From the NCBI GenBank assembly GCA_900104855.1, contig FNSS01000001.1, forward strand, positions 1,488,001-1,552,000: a stretch of 64,000 nucleotides of DNA, in the 5' to 3' direction. Below, in pieces: positions 1-8,010 of this stretch (its first letter is position 1; every line of letters starts with the position of its first letter). The DNA comes from Rhizobiales bacterium GAS188. GTDB lineage: Bacteria > Pseudomonadota > Alphaproteobacteria > Rhizobiales > Beijerinckiaceae. A program made the position numbers and the translations under genes. The notes below the pieces were generated by a model, which searched no databases, was not told the DNA's origin, and saw nothing but the letters and a program-made list of their open reading frames with translations.

Positions 1-189
1 GGCCGCGAACATGCCGGTACCGCGCGCGGTGATCGCAAAGAACGCAAAGACCAGCACGGCGCCCGCAAATGCCCCGAGCTCCGGCCGCGCCAGCAGCCGG
101 CGAAGGCCGGACTGCTGTTTCAACCGTTCATCAGGCGCCGCGCCGGTGATGGTCGCGGCGGTATCGGCGCCCGGGCTGTCAGCCATCAT
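1..189 (-). CDS. CUT2 sugar ABC transporter permease, N-terminal fragment
   Basis: A minus-strand reading frame starts at two adjacent ATG codons (184-189) and runs off the window edge. The 63 visible residues show a polar, Pro/Ala-rich cytoplasmic N-terminus of about 35 residues and then the first hydrophobic segment (LGAFAGAVLVFAFFAITARG), the usual start of a ribose/inositol-type inner-membrane permease. It lies 46 bp downstream of a periplasmic sugar-binding protein on the same strand, as in an rbs/ibp-type operon. The substrate is inferred from neighbours to be inositol or a related sugar. Most of the gene is outside the window. Confidence 0.8.
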   Translation of the reverse strand, partial: MMADSPGADTAATITGAAPDERLKQQSGLRRLLARPELGAFAGAVLVFAFFAITARGTGMFAA

Positions 190-235
190 CTCGGCTCCCG
201 GCGAAGCGGTTGCGCGGCGTTCGAGGGGACACCTC

Positions 236-1192
236 CTAGCGGTATTCGCCCGCGAGCTTCTCGACGAGCCCGATATTCTTCTTGGTCACGAAGCCCGGGC
301 CGGTATTGAGGTTGTTTGCCGGGATGACGCCGTAGCGCGCATATTCGGTCAGGAACACCACCGGCAGGTAACCCTGCAGATAGGGCTGCTGATCGATGGC
401 CGCCTCCATCGTGCCGTCCTTGATGGCCTTCGCGATGTCGCCGTCGAGGTCGAAGCTGATGAAGCTCTTGAACTTGCCGGCGCTCCCCATGTCGCGCAGC
501 AGCTTGATCGTCGGGTCGGCGGAATTCGGACCGAGCGTCAGGATGCCGTTGGTGTCGGGATGGGCCGCGAGGAAGGCCTTGGCCTTGTTGTAGACCTCGG
601 TCGGGTCGATGCCCGAATCCAGCATCTGATCGCCGAGCTTGACGCCGAGCCCATCGGCATAACCCTGGCAACGCTCGACCGAAACCGTATTGGTGATGAA
701 GTGGTTGACGCAGAGGAATTTGGTGACGCCTGCTGCCTTGGCGCGTTCGCCGGCGCCCTTGCCGGCATCATATTCAGGCTGACCGATGTGAAGCAGCGCG
801 CCAAGCTTCCTTGATTGCTCGGCCGTTCCCGAATTGACGGTGATGACGGGAATCCCCTTGGCGATCGCGCCCTTGATGGCCGGCTCCAGCACGTTGTAAT
901 CGGCGATCGTGCTGATGATGCCTGTCGGGTTCGAGGCGGAAGCCTGCTCGATGATCCGCGCCATGTCGGCGATGTCGCCGGTCGACGGATTGCGATACTC
1001 GACCTTAACGCCGAGATCGTGCTCGGCATTCTTCAGCGCATTCTTGATGGTGTTCCACCACGAGTCGGAATCCGGCGCGTGGCTTACGAAGACAAATCTC
1101 TCGCCGGCGGCGTGGGCGAGCCCCCCGACGCTGACGAGCGGCATGGCGAAGGCCGCCGCAAGCAAAGCTCTGCGAATGATGCGTGCTGCCAT
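236..1192 (-). CDS. Periplasmic sugar/inositol-binding protein of a CUT2 ABC importer
   Basis: A 318-residue type I periplasmic binding protein. The chosen ATG opens a clear Sec signal peptide (basic MAARIIRR, hydrophobic core, AHA cleavage box near residue 27). The frame stays open further upstream but that part lacks any protein character. The mature protein has the two-lobe pattern of ribose-binding-like proteins (FVFVSHAPDSDSWWNTI, then an IPVITVNSG strand and the SFDLDGDI segment). It probably captures a cyclitol or sugar for the permease just downstream. A divergent RpiR regulator and IolG/IolI-like enzymes nearby favour inositol or a related compound, but the substrate is not proven. 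Confidence 0.85.
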   Translation of the reverse strand: MAARIIRRALLAAAFAMPLVSVGGLAHAAGERFVFVSHAPDSDSWWNTIKNALKNAEHDLGVKVEYRNPSTGDIADMARIIEQASASNPTGIISTIADYNVLEPAIKGAIAKGIPVITVNSGTAEQSRKLGALLHIGQPEYDAGKGAGERAKAAGVTKFLCVNHFITNTVSVERCQGYADGLGVKLGDQMLDSGIDPTEVYNKAKAFLAAHPDTNGILTLGPNSADPTIKLLRDMGSAGKFKSFISFDLDGDIAKAIKDGTMEAAIDQQPYLQGYLPVVFLTEYARYGVIPANNLNTGPGFVTKKNIGLVEKLAGEYR

Positions 1193-1361
1193 TTTATTGT
1201 CCCTCCCTGTTGTGACGATCAACCGGCGTCGGCGAGCCCAAGATCGTCGTTTTTTTCGATGTGCGGCATTCCCGGCGACTGCCGATGGATGCCACTCGAT
1301 CCGCGCGAGAACTTCGCCACGGCCGGCCCGACTCCCATCGCAAGCTCGGATCACTTGAATG

Positions 1362-1403
1362 GAATGAATGAACCATCGATTGCTTGACTGGAATATTCAT
1401 TCT
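1362..1403. promoter_or_regulatory. Candidate RpiR operator in the divergent promoter region
   Basis: Between the sugar-binding protein and the divergent RpiR gene, GAATGAA (1362-1368, also 1366-1372) is matched by TTCATTC (1396-1402) as an inverted repeat. Inside this, GGAA-N6-TTCT (1390-1403) is one base from the GGAA-N6-TTCC half-site pattern I recall for the inositol repressor IolR of rhizobia. GAATATTC (1391-1398) is itself a palindrome. Binding is an inference. Confidence 0.4.
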
Positions 1404-1435
1404 ATCATTGTCCTTGTCAAGCGGCAGATCAGGGC

Positions 1436-2314
1436 ATGAACGACGCTCCACGCATTCCACCTCGTGACTTCGACGGGCTGAAGACGCTCCTCGTCGATGC
1501 GCATGACGATCTGCCCAAGCGCCTGCGGCAAGTCGCGGCCTTCGTGGTCGACCACCCCGACGAGGTGGCCTTCGGCTCGGCGGCGAGCATCGCGGAGCGT
1601 GCCAAGGTCCAGCCATCGACGCTCGTGCGCTTTGCTCAGACGATCGGCTATGCGGGCTTCTCCGATCTTCAGCGTGTGTTCCGGTCGCGGCTCAGGCATC
1701 GCCGGCCGGACTACGCCGATCGCATCGCCTCGATCCATGCCGACGACGAAGTCTCGAACGATCCGAGGCGCCTTCTCCTCGGCTTTGCCGAATCGGCAAT
1801 GCGGTCGCTCGACAGATTGCGGGACACGGTCGCGGCCGAACGCCTCGCTGCGGCGATCGACCGTCTCGCGGCCGCGACCACCATCTATGTGCTGGGGCAG
1901 CGCCGGTCCTTCCCGGTCGCCCTCTACCTTGCATATGCATTGCCGAAGCTCGGAATCCGCTCGGTGCTGATCGATAACCTCGGGAGCCTCGGCCCCGAGC
2001 AGGCGGCCGATGCCACGCCGCAGGATGCGGTCCTCGCGATCAGCTTCGCGCCCTACACGCCGCTGACGGTCGACATGATGGGCAGCCTGTCCTCCGGCGG
2101 CGTTCCGATCATTGCCATCACCGATAGCGCCTTCAGCCCGCTCACTCGCCACGCTTCGATCTGGTTCGAGGTGGTCGAATCCGATTTCGGCGACTTCCGA
2201 TCCTTGTCGGCAACGCTTTGCCTGGTCATGGCCCTCGCGGTCGGCGTCGCCGAGCGCCGGCAAGACCGAGGCGCTGTTCCGAACGCGTTGAATCCTGAGC
2301 CAGACTCGCCATGA
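1436..2314 (+). CDS. RpiR/MurR-family transcriptional regulator (HTH + SIS)
   Basis: 292 residues. The N-terminal third is the RpiR winged-helix domain (the ASIAERAKVQPSTLVRFAQT stretch near residues 50-70 is the recognition helix region). Residues about 130-260 form a SIS sugar-phosphate-binding domain (IYVLGQRRSF, then AISFAPYTPLT). It is transcribed away from the sugar-binding protein, the usual position of a local repressor. Family members sense phosphorylated sugars or inositol intermediates. It is probably an IolR-like repressor of the transporter and of iolG/iolI, inferred from context. Confidence 0.85.
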   Translation: MNDAPRIPPRDFDGLKTLLVDAHDDLPKRLRQVAAFVVDHPDEVAFGSAASIAERAKVQPSTLVRFAQTIGYAGFSDLQRVFRSRLRHRRPDYADRIASIHADDEVSNDPRRLLLGFAESAMRSLDRLRDTVAAERLAAAIDRLAAATTIYVLGQRRSFPVALYLAYALPKLGIRSVLIDNLGSLGPEQAADATPQDAVLAISFAPYTPLTVDMMGSLSSGGVPIIAITDSAFSPLTRHASIWFEVVESDFGDFRSLSATLCLVMALAVGVAERRQDRGAVPNALNPEPDSP

Positions 2315-2464
2315 CGGAGCCGCGAATGCAGGCTGCGCGGTGGTCGGCGCGGGGCATCGGCCCAGACGAACGAGGGCCAATCCATAGCGGAATCGCTCTC
2401 TCGCGGACCCCTTCCTTTCATACCATATTTGGTCTATATTCTGGTCGAAAGGGGTCAGTTTCAA

Positions 2465-2737
2465 ATGAAGCTATCGGAGCAGGTGAAGCCCATCAGCTAT
2501 CTCAAGGCGCACGCGCCTGAGATGATCCGCGGTCTGGCCGAGGGCCAAGAGCCGGTGATCATAACCTTGCGGGGTGAGGCCAAGGCCGTTCTGCAGGATG
2601 TCCGGCGTTACGAAGAAACGCAGGAAACGCTTGCCCTTCTGAAGGTGCTGGCGCTGACAAACCAGCAAGTCGGCGAGGGCAAGGTCAAGCCCGTTTCAGA
2701 GGCCTTCAAGCGGATACGCGCGCGCGTCAAAAGTTGA
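2465..2737 (+). CDS. Phd/YefM-type antitoxin
   Basis: 90 residues starting MKLSEQVKPISYLKAHAPEM, with the Phd/YefM N-terminal fold signature (set-up for strand-helix DNA binding, then PVIITLRGEAKAVLQ). The ATG at 2465 has an AAAGGGG ribosome site about 12 nt upstream; the frame is open 12 codons further but that start has no such site. The C-terminal half is charged and helical, as expected for a toxin-neutralising tail. It is followed after 7 bp by a RelE/ParE toxin. It would repress its own operon together with the toxin. Confidence 0.85.
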   Translation: MKLSEQVKPISYLKAHAPEMIRGLAEGQEPVIITLRGEAKAVLQDVRRYEETQETLALLKVLALTNQQVGEGKVKPVSEAFKRIRARVKS

Positions 2738-2744
2738 GTCTTAG

Positions 2745-3068
2745 ATGCGCTATCGCGTGCTGTTAGCCGAGGATGCCGAGCGTGATATCGAGGACATCTA
2801 TCGTTACATTGCGCACCATGACTCGGTCGCGGGCGCCGATCGCGTTCTTGAAGCCCTGGACGAATGCTGTGCAAGGCTGACGGATATGCCCGAACGGGGC
2901 AACATACCCAAGGAGTTCATGACTCTGGGCATCACTGACTATCGCGAAGCCCATTACAAGCCATACAGGATTATCTATCGCATTATCCGCACCGACGTCG
3001 TTGTCTACTGCGTGGTCGACGGCCGCCGTGACATGCCGAGCTTCCTCGAACGCCGGCTGCTTCGGTGA
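2745..3068 (+). CDS. RelE/ParE-family toxin
   Basis: 107 residues with the ParE/RelE plasmid-stabilisation fold: YRVLLAEDAERDIEDIYRYI helix start, the conserved LTDMPERGNIP segment, and the C-terminal strands YKPYRIIYRIIRTDVVVYCVVDG-type pattern ending in an RRD motif and basic tail. Partner of the antitoxin 7 bp upstream, forming a complete type II module. Whether it is an mRNA interferase (RelE) or gyrase inhibitor (ParE) cannot be told from sequence alone. The module sits between the RpiR regulator and iolG-like gene, so it may have inserted into an inositol locus. Confidence 0.87.
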   Translation: MRYRVLLAEDAERDIEDIYRYIAHHDSVAGADRVLEALDECCARLTDMPERGNIPKEFMTLGITDYREAHYKPYRIIYRIIRTDVVVYCVVDGRRDMPSFLERRLLR

Positions 3069-3136
3069 CACTCTTTGCGCGCGGCGCGCTCACGATGCAT
3101 CACAACGAAAATCGAGCGTCATTCAGGGAGGACATC

Positions 3137-4132
3137 ATGATTCGCATCGGGCTCGTCGGAGCCGGCCGCATCGGCCAGATCCATGGCCGCAACGCCGCCG
3201 CCCATCCGGGCGCAAGGCTCGTCGCCGTCGCCGATGCGATCGCCGAAGCAGCAGCTTCCCTCGCCAAGGCGACGGGCGCCGTGGCCCGCAGCGTCGATGA
3301 GGTGATCGCCGCCAAGGATATCGACGCGGTGATGATCTGCACCTCGACCGACACCCATGCGGATCTGATAGAGCGCGCCGCCAAGGCCGGCAAGGCGATC
3401 TTCTGCGAGAAGCCGGTCGACCTTTCGGCGAAGCGCATCGCCCGCACCCTGAGCAAGGTGGAGGCGGCCGGCGTCAAGCTGATGATCGGCTTCAACCGCC
3501 GCTTCGACCCGAATTTCGCAGCGCTGCGCAAGCGTCTGACGGCCGGCGCCATCGGCGAGGTCGAGATCGTCACCATCCTGTCGCGCGACCCCTCCCCGCC
3601 GCCGGTCGACTACGTCAAGCGCTCGGGCGGGCTGTTCCGCGACATGATGATCCATGATCTGGACATGGCGCGCTTCCTGCTCGGCGAGGATCCGGTGGAG
3701 CTGCAGGCCTTCGGCTCGAGCCTCGTCGACAAGGCGATCGGCGAGGCGGGCGATGTCGACACCGCCGTGGTGCAGATGCGCACGAGGTCCGGCAAGCTCT
3801 GCCAGATCTCCAATTCGCGCCGCGCCACCTATGGTTATGACCAGCGCGTCGAGGTGCATGGCTCGAAGGGCCTGCTGCGCGCCGGCAATATCCATGAGAC
3901 GACCATCGAGCAGGCGGGCCACAAGGGCTTCGTCTCGGATCCGATCCAGAATTTCTTCCTGGAGCGCTACGCCGCCGCCTATCGCCATGAGCTCGATGCC
4001 TTCCTCGCGATCGTCAAATCGGCGCGCGCGCCCTCCCCTTCCGGTCATGACGGGCTCAAGGCGCAGTTGCTGGCCGATGCCGCGACCTTGTCGTCACAGA
4101 GCGGCAAGGCCGTTCGCGTGAAGCTCGATTAG
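3137..4132 (+). CDS. iolG: Gfo/Idh/MocA oxidoreductase, inositol 2-dehydrogenase-like
   Basis: 331 residues. The ATG at 3137 follows AGGGAGGA and gives the Rossmann start IRIGLVGAGRIGQIHGRN. The EKPVDLS motif carries the catalytic Lys (residue 92), and the pair Asp169/His173 (in FRDMMIHDLD) matches the catalytic Asp and His of inositol dehydrogenases. The family oxidises a cyclitol or sugar hydroxyl with NAD(P). It lies 21 bp upstream of an IolI-like isomerase, so the likely reaction is myo-inositol to scyllo-inosose. Sugar-specific homologues (scyllo-inositol, galactose) are possible. Confidence 0.8.
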   Translation: MIRIGLVGAGRIGQIHGRNAAAHPGARLVAVADAIAEAAASLAKATGAVARSVDEVIAAKDIDAVMICTSTDTHADLIERAAKAGKAIFCEKPVDLSAKRIARTLSKVEAAGVKLMIGFNRRFDPNFAALRKRLTAGAIGEVEIVTILSRDPSPPPVDYVKRSGGLFRDMMIHDLDMARFLLGEDPVELQAFGSSLVDKAIGEAGDVDTAVVQMRTRSGKLCQISNSRRATYGYDQRVEVHGSKGLLRAGNIHETTIEQAGHKGFVSDPIQNFFLERYAAAYRHELDAFLAIVKSARAPSPSGHDGLKAQLLADAATLSSQSGKAVRVKLD

Positions 4133-4153
4133 CGATCGGCGGGGCACACCACC

Positions 4154-4984
4154 ATGACTGCAGCGATCACCTTCGCGCTCAACCATATCGCGGCGCCGAG
4201 CCTCGACATCGGCGAGTTCTTCGCGCTGGCCCGCAAGCTCGGCCTCGACGAGGTCGAGATCCGCAACGATCTCACGGGCGTGCCGATCTTCGACGGCACG
4301 CCGGCCGAGACGGTGCGGCGCGAAGCGCAGCCCAAGGGCGTGCGCATCCTCACCATCAACGCGCTGCAACGCTTCAACGAATGGACCGAGCGGCGTGCCG
4401 CCGAGGCGCGTGAGCTCGCAAGCTATGCGCACGATTGCGGCGCGCGGGCGCTCGTGCTCGTGCCTGTCAACGATGAAGCCTTCCGGCCAGGTGACGAGAT
4501 GCGGCTCGCCGGATTGCGCGAGGCGCTCACGGCCCTCAAGCCGATCCTCACGGAGGCGGGGCTGTCCGGTTTCGTCGAACCTTTGGGCTTTGCCATCTCG
4601 TCGCTGCGCTCGAAGCGCGAGGCGACGGCTGCGATCGACGCGGTGGGAGGGGCCGACATTTTCCGCCTGGTGCATGACAGCTTCCACCATCACCTGGCGG
4701 GGGAGGCGGAGATCTTTCCCTTGCGCACCGGGCTCGTGCATATCTCGGGCGTCGATGATCACCGGCTTGCGGTTGCCGACATGCGCGATGCCCATCGCGT
4801 GCTGGTGGGTGAGGCGGATAGGCTCGGCAATCTGGCGCAGATCGCGGCCTTGCGGATCGGAGGCTATCGCGGGCCTTTCTCCTTCGAGCCCTTCGCCGAG
4901 AGCGTGCAGCGTTCCCCCGATATCGGCGCCGATCTCGCCGCCAGCATGCGGTTTATTGGGGAGCGAGTGGTGAGTAGTGAGTAG
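4154..4984 (+). CDS. iolI: TIM-barrel sugar isomerase, inosose isomerase (IolI)-like
   Basis: 276 residues of the xylose-isomerase-like TIM-barrel family. It shares several landmarks with Bacillus IolI: TINALQRFNE (family LNALxxFN), LVHDSFHHHLAGE (DSFHFHAMG) and LVHISGVDD followed by DAHRV (IYHIDD ... DEDRV). IolI interconverts 2-keto-myo-inositol and 1-keto-D-chiro-inositol. It follows iolG by 21 bp in one operon. The last codons (VVSSE, TAG) are read out of a heptanucleotide tandem repeat, so the extreme C-terminus may vary between strains. Confidence 0.72.
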   Translation: MTAAITFALNHIAAPSLDIGEFFALARKLGLDEVEIRNDLTGVPIFDGTPAETVRREAQPKGVRILTINALQRFNEWTERRAAEARELASYAHDCGARALVLVPVNDEAFRPGDEMRLAGLREALTALKPILTEAGLSGFVEPLGFAISSLRSKREATAAIDAVGGADIFRLVHDSFHHHLAGEAEIFPLRTGLVHISGVDDHRLAVADMRDAHRVLVGEADRLGNLAQIAALRIGGYRGPFSFEPFAESVQRSPDIGADLAASMRFIGERVVSSE

Positions 4985-5047
4985 TGAGTAGTGAGTAGTG
5001 AGAAGTGAGAAGTGAGCAGTGAGCAGTGAGCAGTGAGCAGTGAGCAG
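4971..5047. repeat. Heptanucleotide tandem array, left arm (11 x TGAGNAG)
   Basis: Eleven exact 7-bp units: four TGAGTAG, two TGAGAAG, then five TGAGCAG. The array begins within the last codons of the iolI-like gene and supplies its TAG stop. It faces a complementary array at 5088-5129. Confidence 0.95.
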
Positions 5048-5087
5048 GAATATCGCTCATCATTATTATTACAATACTATTTCCGTT

Positions 5088-5129
5088 CACTATTCACTAT
5101 TCACTATTCACTACTCACTATTCACTCTC
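5088..5129. repeat. Heptanucleotide tandem array, right arm (CACTATT units)
   Basis: Six 7-bp units, CACTATT x3, CACTACT, CACTATT, CACTCTC. The reverse complement (AATAGTG) pairs with the left array at most positions, so a transcript could form a long imperfect hairpin with a 40-nt loop. The array contains the stop codon of the formyl-THF cyclo-ligase on the minus strand. It may act as a bidirectional terminator between the convergent genes. Confidence 0.9.
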
Positions 5130-5779
5130 ACCACAATCAACTCATGTTCCGTGAGGATGGCGTCGAGCCGCTGGTCATGCGCTGCCATCGGGATTGCGGG
5201 CGCCTCCTGGCAGGCGAAGGCGAGGCCGAGCTTGAGCGGCCTTGCGCCTGATGCCGCGAGCCGCGCGATCGCCCCGTCATAATAGCCTTTGCCGTAGCCG
5301 ATGCGGCCGCCCTTGCGGTCGAAGGCGGCGAGCGGCACCAGCATCAGATCGGGACAGACGGCCTCGGCTTCCGGCGGCGGCTGCGAGAGCCCGAAACCTA
5401 CGCTCCGCAATCGGTCCCCGAAGGCGAAGCGGCGGAAGACAAGCGCACCCGCTTCGATGCAGGGCAAGGCCAAGAGCGCGCCCTCCGCGGCGAGCTCGCG
5501 CATCAGCGGGCGCGGGTCGAGCTCGGAGCGGATAGGCCAGAAGCCGCTCGCCGTCGCGCCGCCGAGATGTGCGACGCCGAGAGGCGCCAGCACCGCTGAG
5601 AGACCTGCGGCGATCAGCCTCGAAGCTGCGAGACGCGCCTCAGCATCAAGCCCATCGCGGCGTGCCAGCGCAGCTTTGCGGATCGCGGCCTTCGCGTCTC
5701 GGAGTGCGGCGTCTTCGGCTTGCAAGGCTGGCCTTTGTGCGGAGGGGCGCGGGGCCGTCGGCGGCGACCAAGCCCGCAA
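5111..5779 (-). CDS. 5-formyltetrahydrofolate cyclo-ligase
   Basis: 222 residues. The C-terminal family signature GGRIGYGKGYYD is intact, with the upstream LMLVPLAAFD strand and the final DAILTEHELIVV strand. The enzyme uses ATP to convert 5-formyl-THF to 5,10-methenyl-THF in the cytoplasm. The first 20 or so residues (Pro/Ala-rich) are not conserved in the family, so the true start may be a few codons inside, near the AALRDAKAAIRKAAL helix. The last residues (VNSE then TAG) come from the heptamer array. Confidence 0.9.
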   Translation of the reverse strand: MRAWSPPTAPRPSAQRPALQAEDAALRDAKAAIRKAALARRDGLDAEARLAASRLIAAGLSAVLAPLGVAHLGGATASGFWPIRSELDPRPLMRELAAEGALLALPCIEAGALVFRRFAFGDRLRSVGFGLSQPPPEAEAVCPDLMLVPLAAFDRKGGRIGYGKGYYDGAIARLAASGARPLKLGLAFACQEAPAIPMAAHDQRLDAILTEHELIVVRVNSE

Positions 5780-5848
5780 AGCCTGCTAGGCCAAAGCCCG
5801 ATCGCCGAGATCGAGAGAATAGCGCGGAGCCGCCTCGGCCGTCGGACC

Positions 5849-5935
5849 ATCGATCCCGGGACACCTACAACGTAGGTGGGCGCCGTGTGTCCAGGTCCAG
5901 GGACCTGGTCAGGGACAGCTCCCGTTTGGATCGAT
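5849..5935. other. 87-bp compact palindromic element (possible structured RNA or MITE)
   Basis: Closed by a perfect 8-bp terminal inverted repeat, ATCGATCC (5849-5856) and GGATCGAT (5928-5935). Inside are three further stems: CACCTAC/GTAGGTG (5862-5878), CCAGGTCC/GGACCTGG (5891-5908) and GGGA/TCCC (5912-5923). It lies upstream of the formyl-THF cyclo-ligase gene, the position where 6S RNA is often found in proteobacteria, but I could not match it to 6S RNA. A small non-autonomous palindromic repeat is an equally good reading. Confidence 0.45.
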
Positions 5936-6030
5936 AAGGGCCCGGGGATACATGTCCTAACGCACCACGCAGCTCCGCTTGCGGAATGTAGGCGAAGGCT
6001 TGCCGAAACGCCAGTGCCGACTGCGCAGCC

Positions 6031-6205
6031 TTGGGATCGCGACCGTCCCGGTCGCCCTTCTTCCGGGCGGCTGGCTTCGACGGCCACAAGGGCGGGCGAG
6101 ATGCAAGTGGTCCCATTGCTTTGGGATCGCGACCCGTCCCATTCTTCCGGCAGGACGCCAGCTGCACCGTCTCAAGAGCAGGCGAGACGCCCGCGGTCCC
6201 AGCGC
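6031..6205. repeat. Two tandem copies of a GGGAtCGCGACC...GCGGTCCC dispersed repeat
   Basis: Two head-to-tail units of about 88 bp (6031-6120 and 6121-6205). Each starts near TTGGGATCGCGACC and ends with GGGCGGGCGAGA/CGAGACGCC...GGTCCCA, so the ends are imperfect inverted repeats. A third, better conserved copy lies at 44048-44139. The interval 5780-6364 contains only this repeat and the 87-bp palindromic element; the small frames through it look like repeat translations. Confidence 0.75.
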
Positions 6206-6364
6206 GGACCGACATAAATAACCGTGCATTATCAATACGTTGCGCAAAATAATGTCCGACTGACGGACACCATTTCCTCGTGCCGAGGCACTAGCGCGCT
6301 CACGAAGAGTTGATTAACCTGGTGCACAATCAAGAAGACCACTCATATGAGGGGAAGACGTACC

Positions 6365-7993
6365 ATGAATGGTGAACGCGATCCGGCCAACGGTGATCAG
6401 GCCAGGGGTGATCAGGCCATGAGCCGCCGCCGCCTGCTGGGGATGATCGGCACGGCAACCTCGAGCGCGGTGATGTATCAGGCGATGGCGAGCCTCGGCC
6501 ATGCGACTGATTCGGGCTATACGGGGCCGATCAAGCTCGCCGGCGATCCCAAGGGGGCCTCGATCCTGATCCTGGGCGCAGGGCTTGCCGGAATGGTGGC
6601 GGCGCTCGAGCTGCGCAAGGCTGGCTACAAGGTCAAGGTCCTCGAATACCAGAAGCGCGCCGGCGGCCGGAACTGGTCGCTGCGCGGCGGCGACAGCTAT
6701 ACCGAGCTCGGCGGCGCGCGCCAGGATTGCGGCTTCGACAAGGGGCTCTACATCAATCCCGGCCCCTGGCGCATTCCCTATCATCACCACGCGCTGCTCG
6801 ATTACTGCAAGCGGCTCGGCGTCAAGCTCGAGCCCTTCATGCAGCTCAATTTCAACAGCTATCTGCACGCGACCAATGCCTTCGGCGGCAAGCCGCAGCG
6901 CTTCCGCCACATCATGTCGGATTATAACGGCTATGTGTCCGAGCTGCTCGCCAAGGCCGCCAATGACGACAAGCTCGACGACAGCGTCAGCAAGGAGGAC
7001 AAGGAGATCCTCCTGCAATCGCTGCGCAGCTGGGGCGCGCTCGACAAGAACTATGCCTACAAGGCCGGCGAGATCTCGAGCGAGTTCAGGGGTTATGACA
7101 AGGAGCCGGGCGGCGGCATCGACGGCGAGCCCGTGCCCTCGACGCCGATCGGGCGCAGCGACATCCTGCGTTCGCGGCTGTGGCGCCAGCTCAGCCAGGG
7201 TCTGCAGCACGAGTTCCAGCACACCATGTTCCAGGCGGTCGGCGGCATGGACATGATCGGCAAGGCCTTCCTCAAGGAGGTGCGCGAGCTGATCGAGTTC
7301 AATGCCAAGGTCACGACGATCCATCAGAGCGACAAGGGCGTCACCGTCACCTATGAGGACGCGACCAAAGGCGGCGGCGTCAGGCAGGCGAGCGCCGATT
7401 GGTGCTTATGCACCATCCCGCTCTCGGTGCTGAGCCAGATCGACATCAATGTCGGCGCCCCGATGCAGGATGCGATCAACGCCGTGCCCTATGCGGGCTC
7501 GATCAAGATCGGCCTGCAGTTCAAGCGCCGCTTCTGGGAAGAGGACGACGCGATCTATGGCGGGATCTCCTTCACCGACCTGCCGATCGCCCAGATCTCC
7601 TATCCGAGCACCGATTATCAGAGCTCCGGCAAGGGGGTGCTGCTCGGCGCCTACAGCTTCGGCGTGTCGGGGGCCGAGTTCACCGCGATGACGCCGGCCC
7701 AGCGCATCGCGCTCGCGCTCGAGAATGGCGCCAAGATCCATCCGCAATACAAGGCGGAGTTCGAGAACGGCATCTCGGTCGGTTGGCACCGCGTGCCTTG
7801 GACGCTCGGCTGCTTCGGCTTGTGGAATGCGGCAACGCGCAAGGCGCATTACCAGAATCTGTGCGCCATCGACGGACGCATCGTGCTGGCCGGCGAGCAC
7901 GCCTCCTATGTCAATGCCTGGCAGGAGGGCGCGCTGCTCTCATCGCTCGACGCCATTACGCGGCTGCACAAGCGCGTCGTCGGCGCGGCTTGA
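6365..7993 (+). CDS. Exported FAD-dependent amine oxidase/dehydrogenase
   Basis: 542 residues. The ATG at 6365 is preceded by GAGGGGA; an in-frame ATG 18 nt upstream lacks one. The N-terminus carries a Tat-like signal (MSRRRLLGMIG, hydrophobic stretch, SLGHA cleavage region). The FAD-binding motif ILGAGLAGMVAALELRKAGY follows at about residue 65, with the RAGGRNW arginine motif and the C-terminal flavin contact LAGEHASYVNAWQEGAL. It belongs to the flavin monoamine oxidase/L-amino-acid oxidase family and should oxidise a primary or secondary amine. The cytochrome c gene 17 bp downstream suggests electrons go to cytochrome c rather than oxygen. The amine substrate is unknown. Confidence 0.85.
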   Translation: MNGERDPANGDQARGDQAMSRRRLLGMIGTATSSAVMYQAMASLGHATDSGYTGPIKLAGDPKGASILILGAGLAGMVAALELRKAGYKVKVLEYQKRAGGRNWSLRGGDSYTELGGARQDCGFDKGLYINPGPWRIPYHHHALLDYCKRLGVKLEPFMQLNFNSYLHATNAFGGKPQRFRHIMSDYNGYVSELLAKAANDDKLDDSVSKEDKEILLQSLRSWGALDKNYAYKAGEISSEFRGYDKEPGGGIDGEPVPSTPIGRSDILRSRLWRQLSQGLQHEFQHTMFQAVGGMDMIGKAFLKEVRELIEFNAKVTTIHQSDKGVTVTYEDATKGGGVRQASADWCLCTIPLSVLSQIDINVGAPMQDAINAVPYAGSIKIGLQFKRRFWEEDDAIYGGISFTDLPIAQISYPSTDYQSSGKGVLLGAYSFGVSGAEFTAMTPAQRIALALENGAKIHPQYKAEFENGISVGWHRVPWTLGCFGLWNAATRKAHYQNLCAIDGRIVLAGEHASYVNAWQEGALLSSLDAITRLHKRVVGAA

Positions 7994-8010
7994 GCAGAGG
8001 GGACGCTGAG

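Noticed and set aside
4971-5129. Possible CRISPR array
   Set aside because: Units are 7 bp with no spacers; it is a microsatellite-like array.
5950-6250. Several small open frames on both strands
   Set aside because: They are translations of the GGGACCGCG repeat and overlap each other; none has an RBS or family resemblance.
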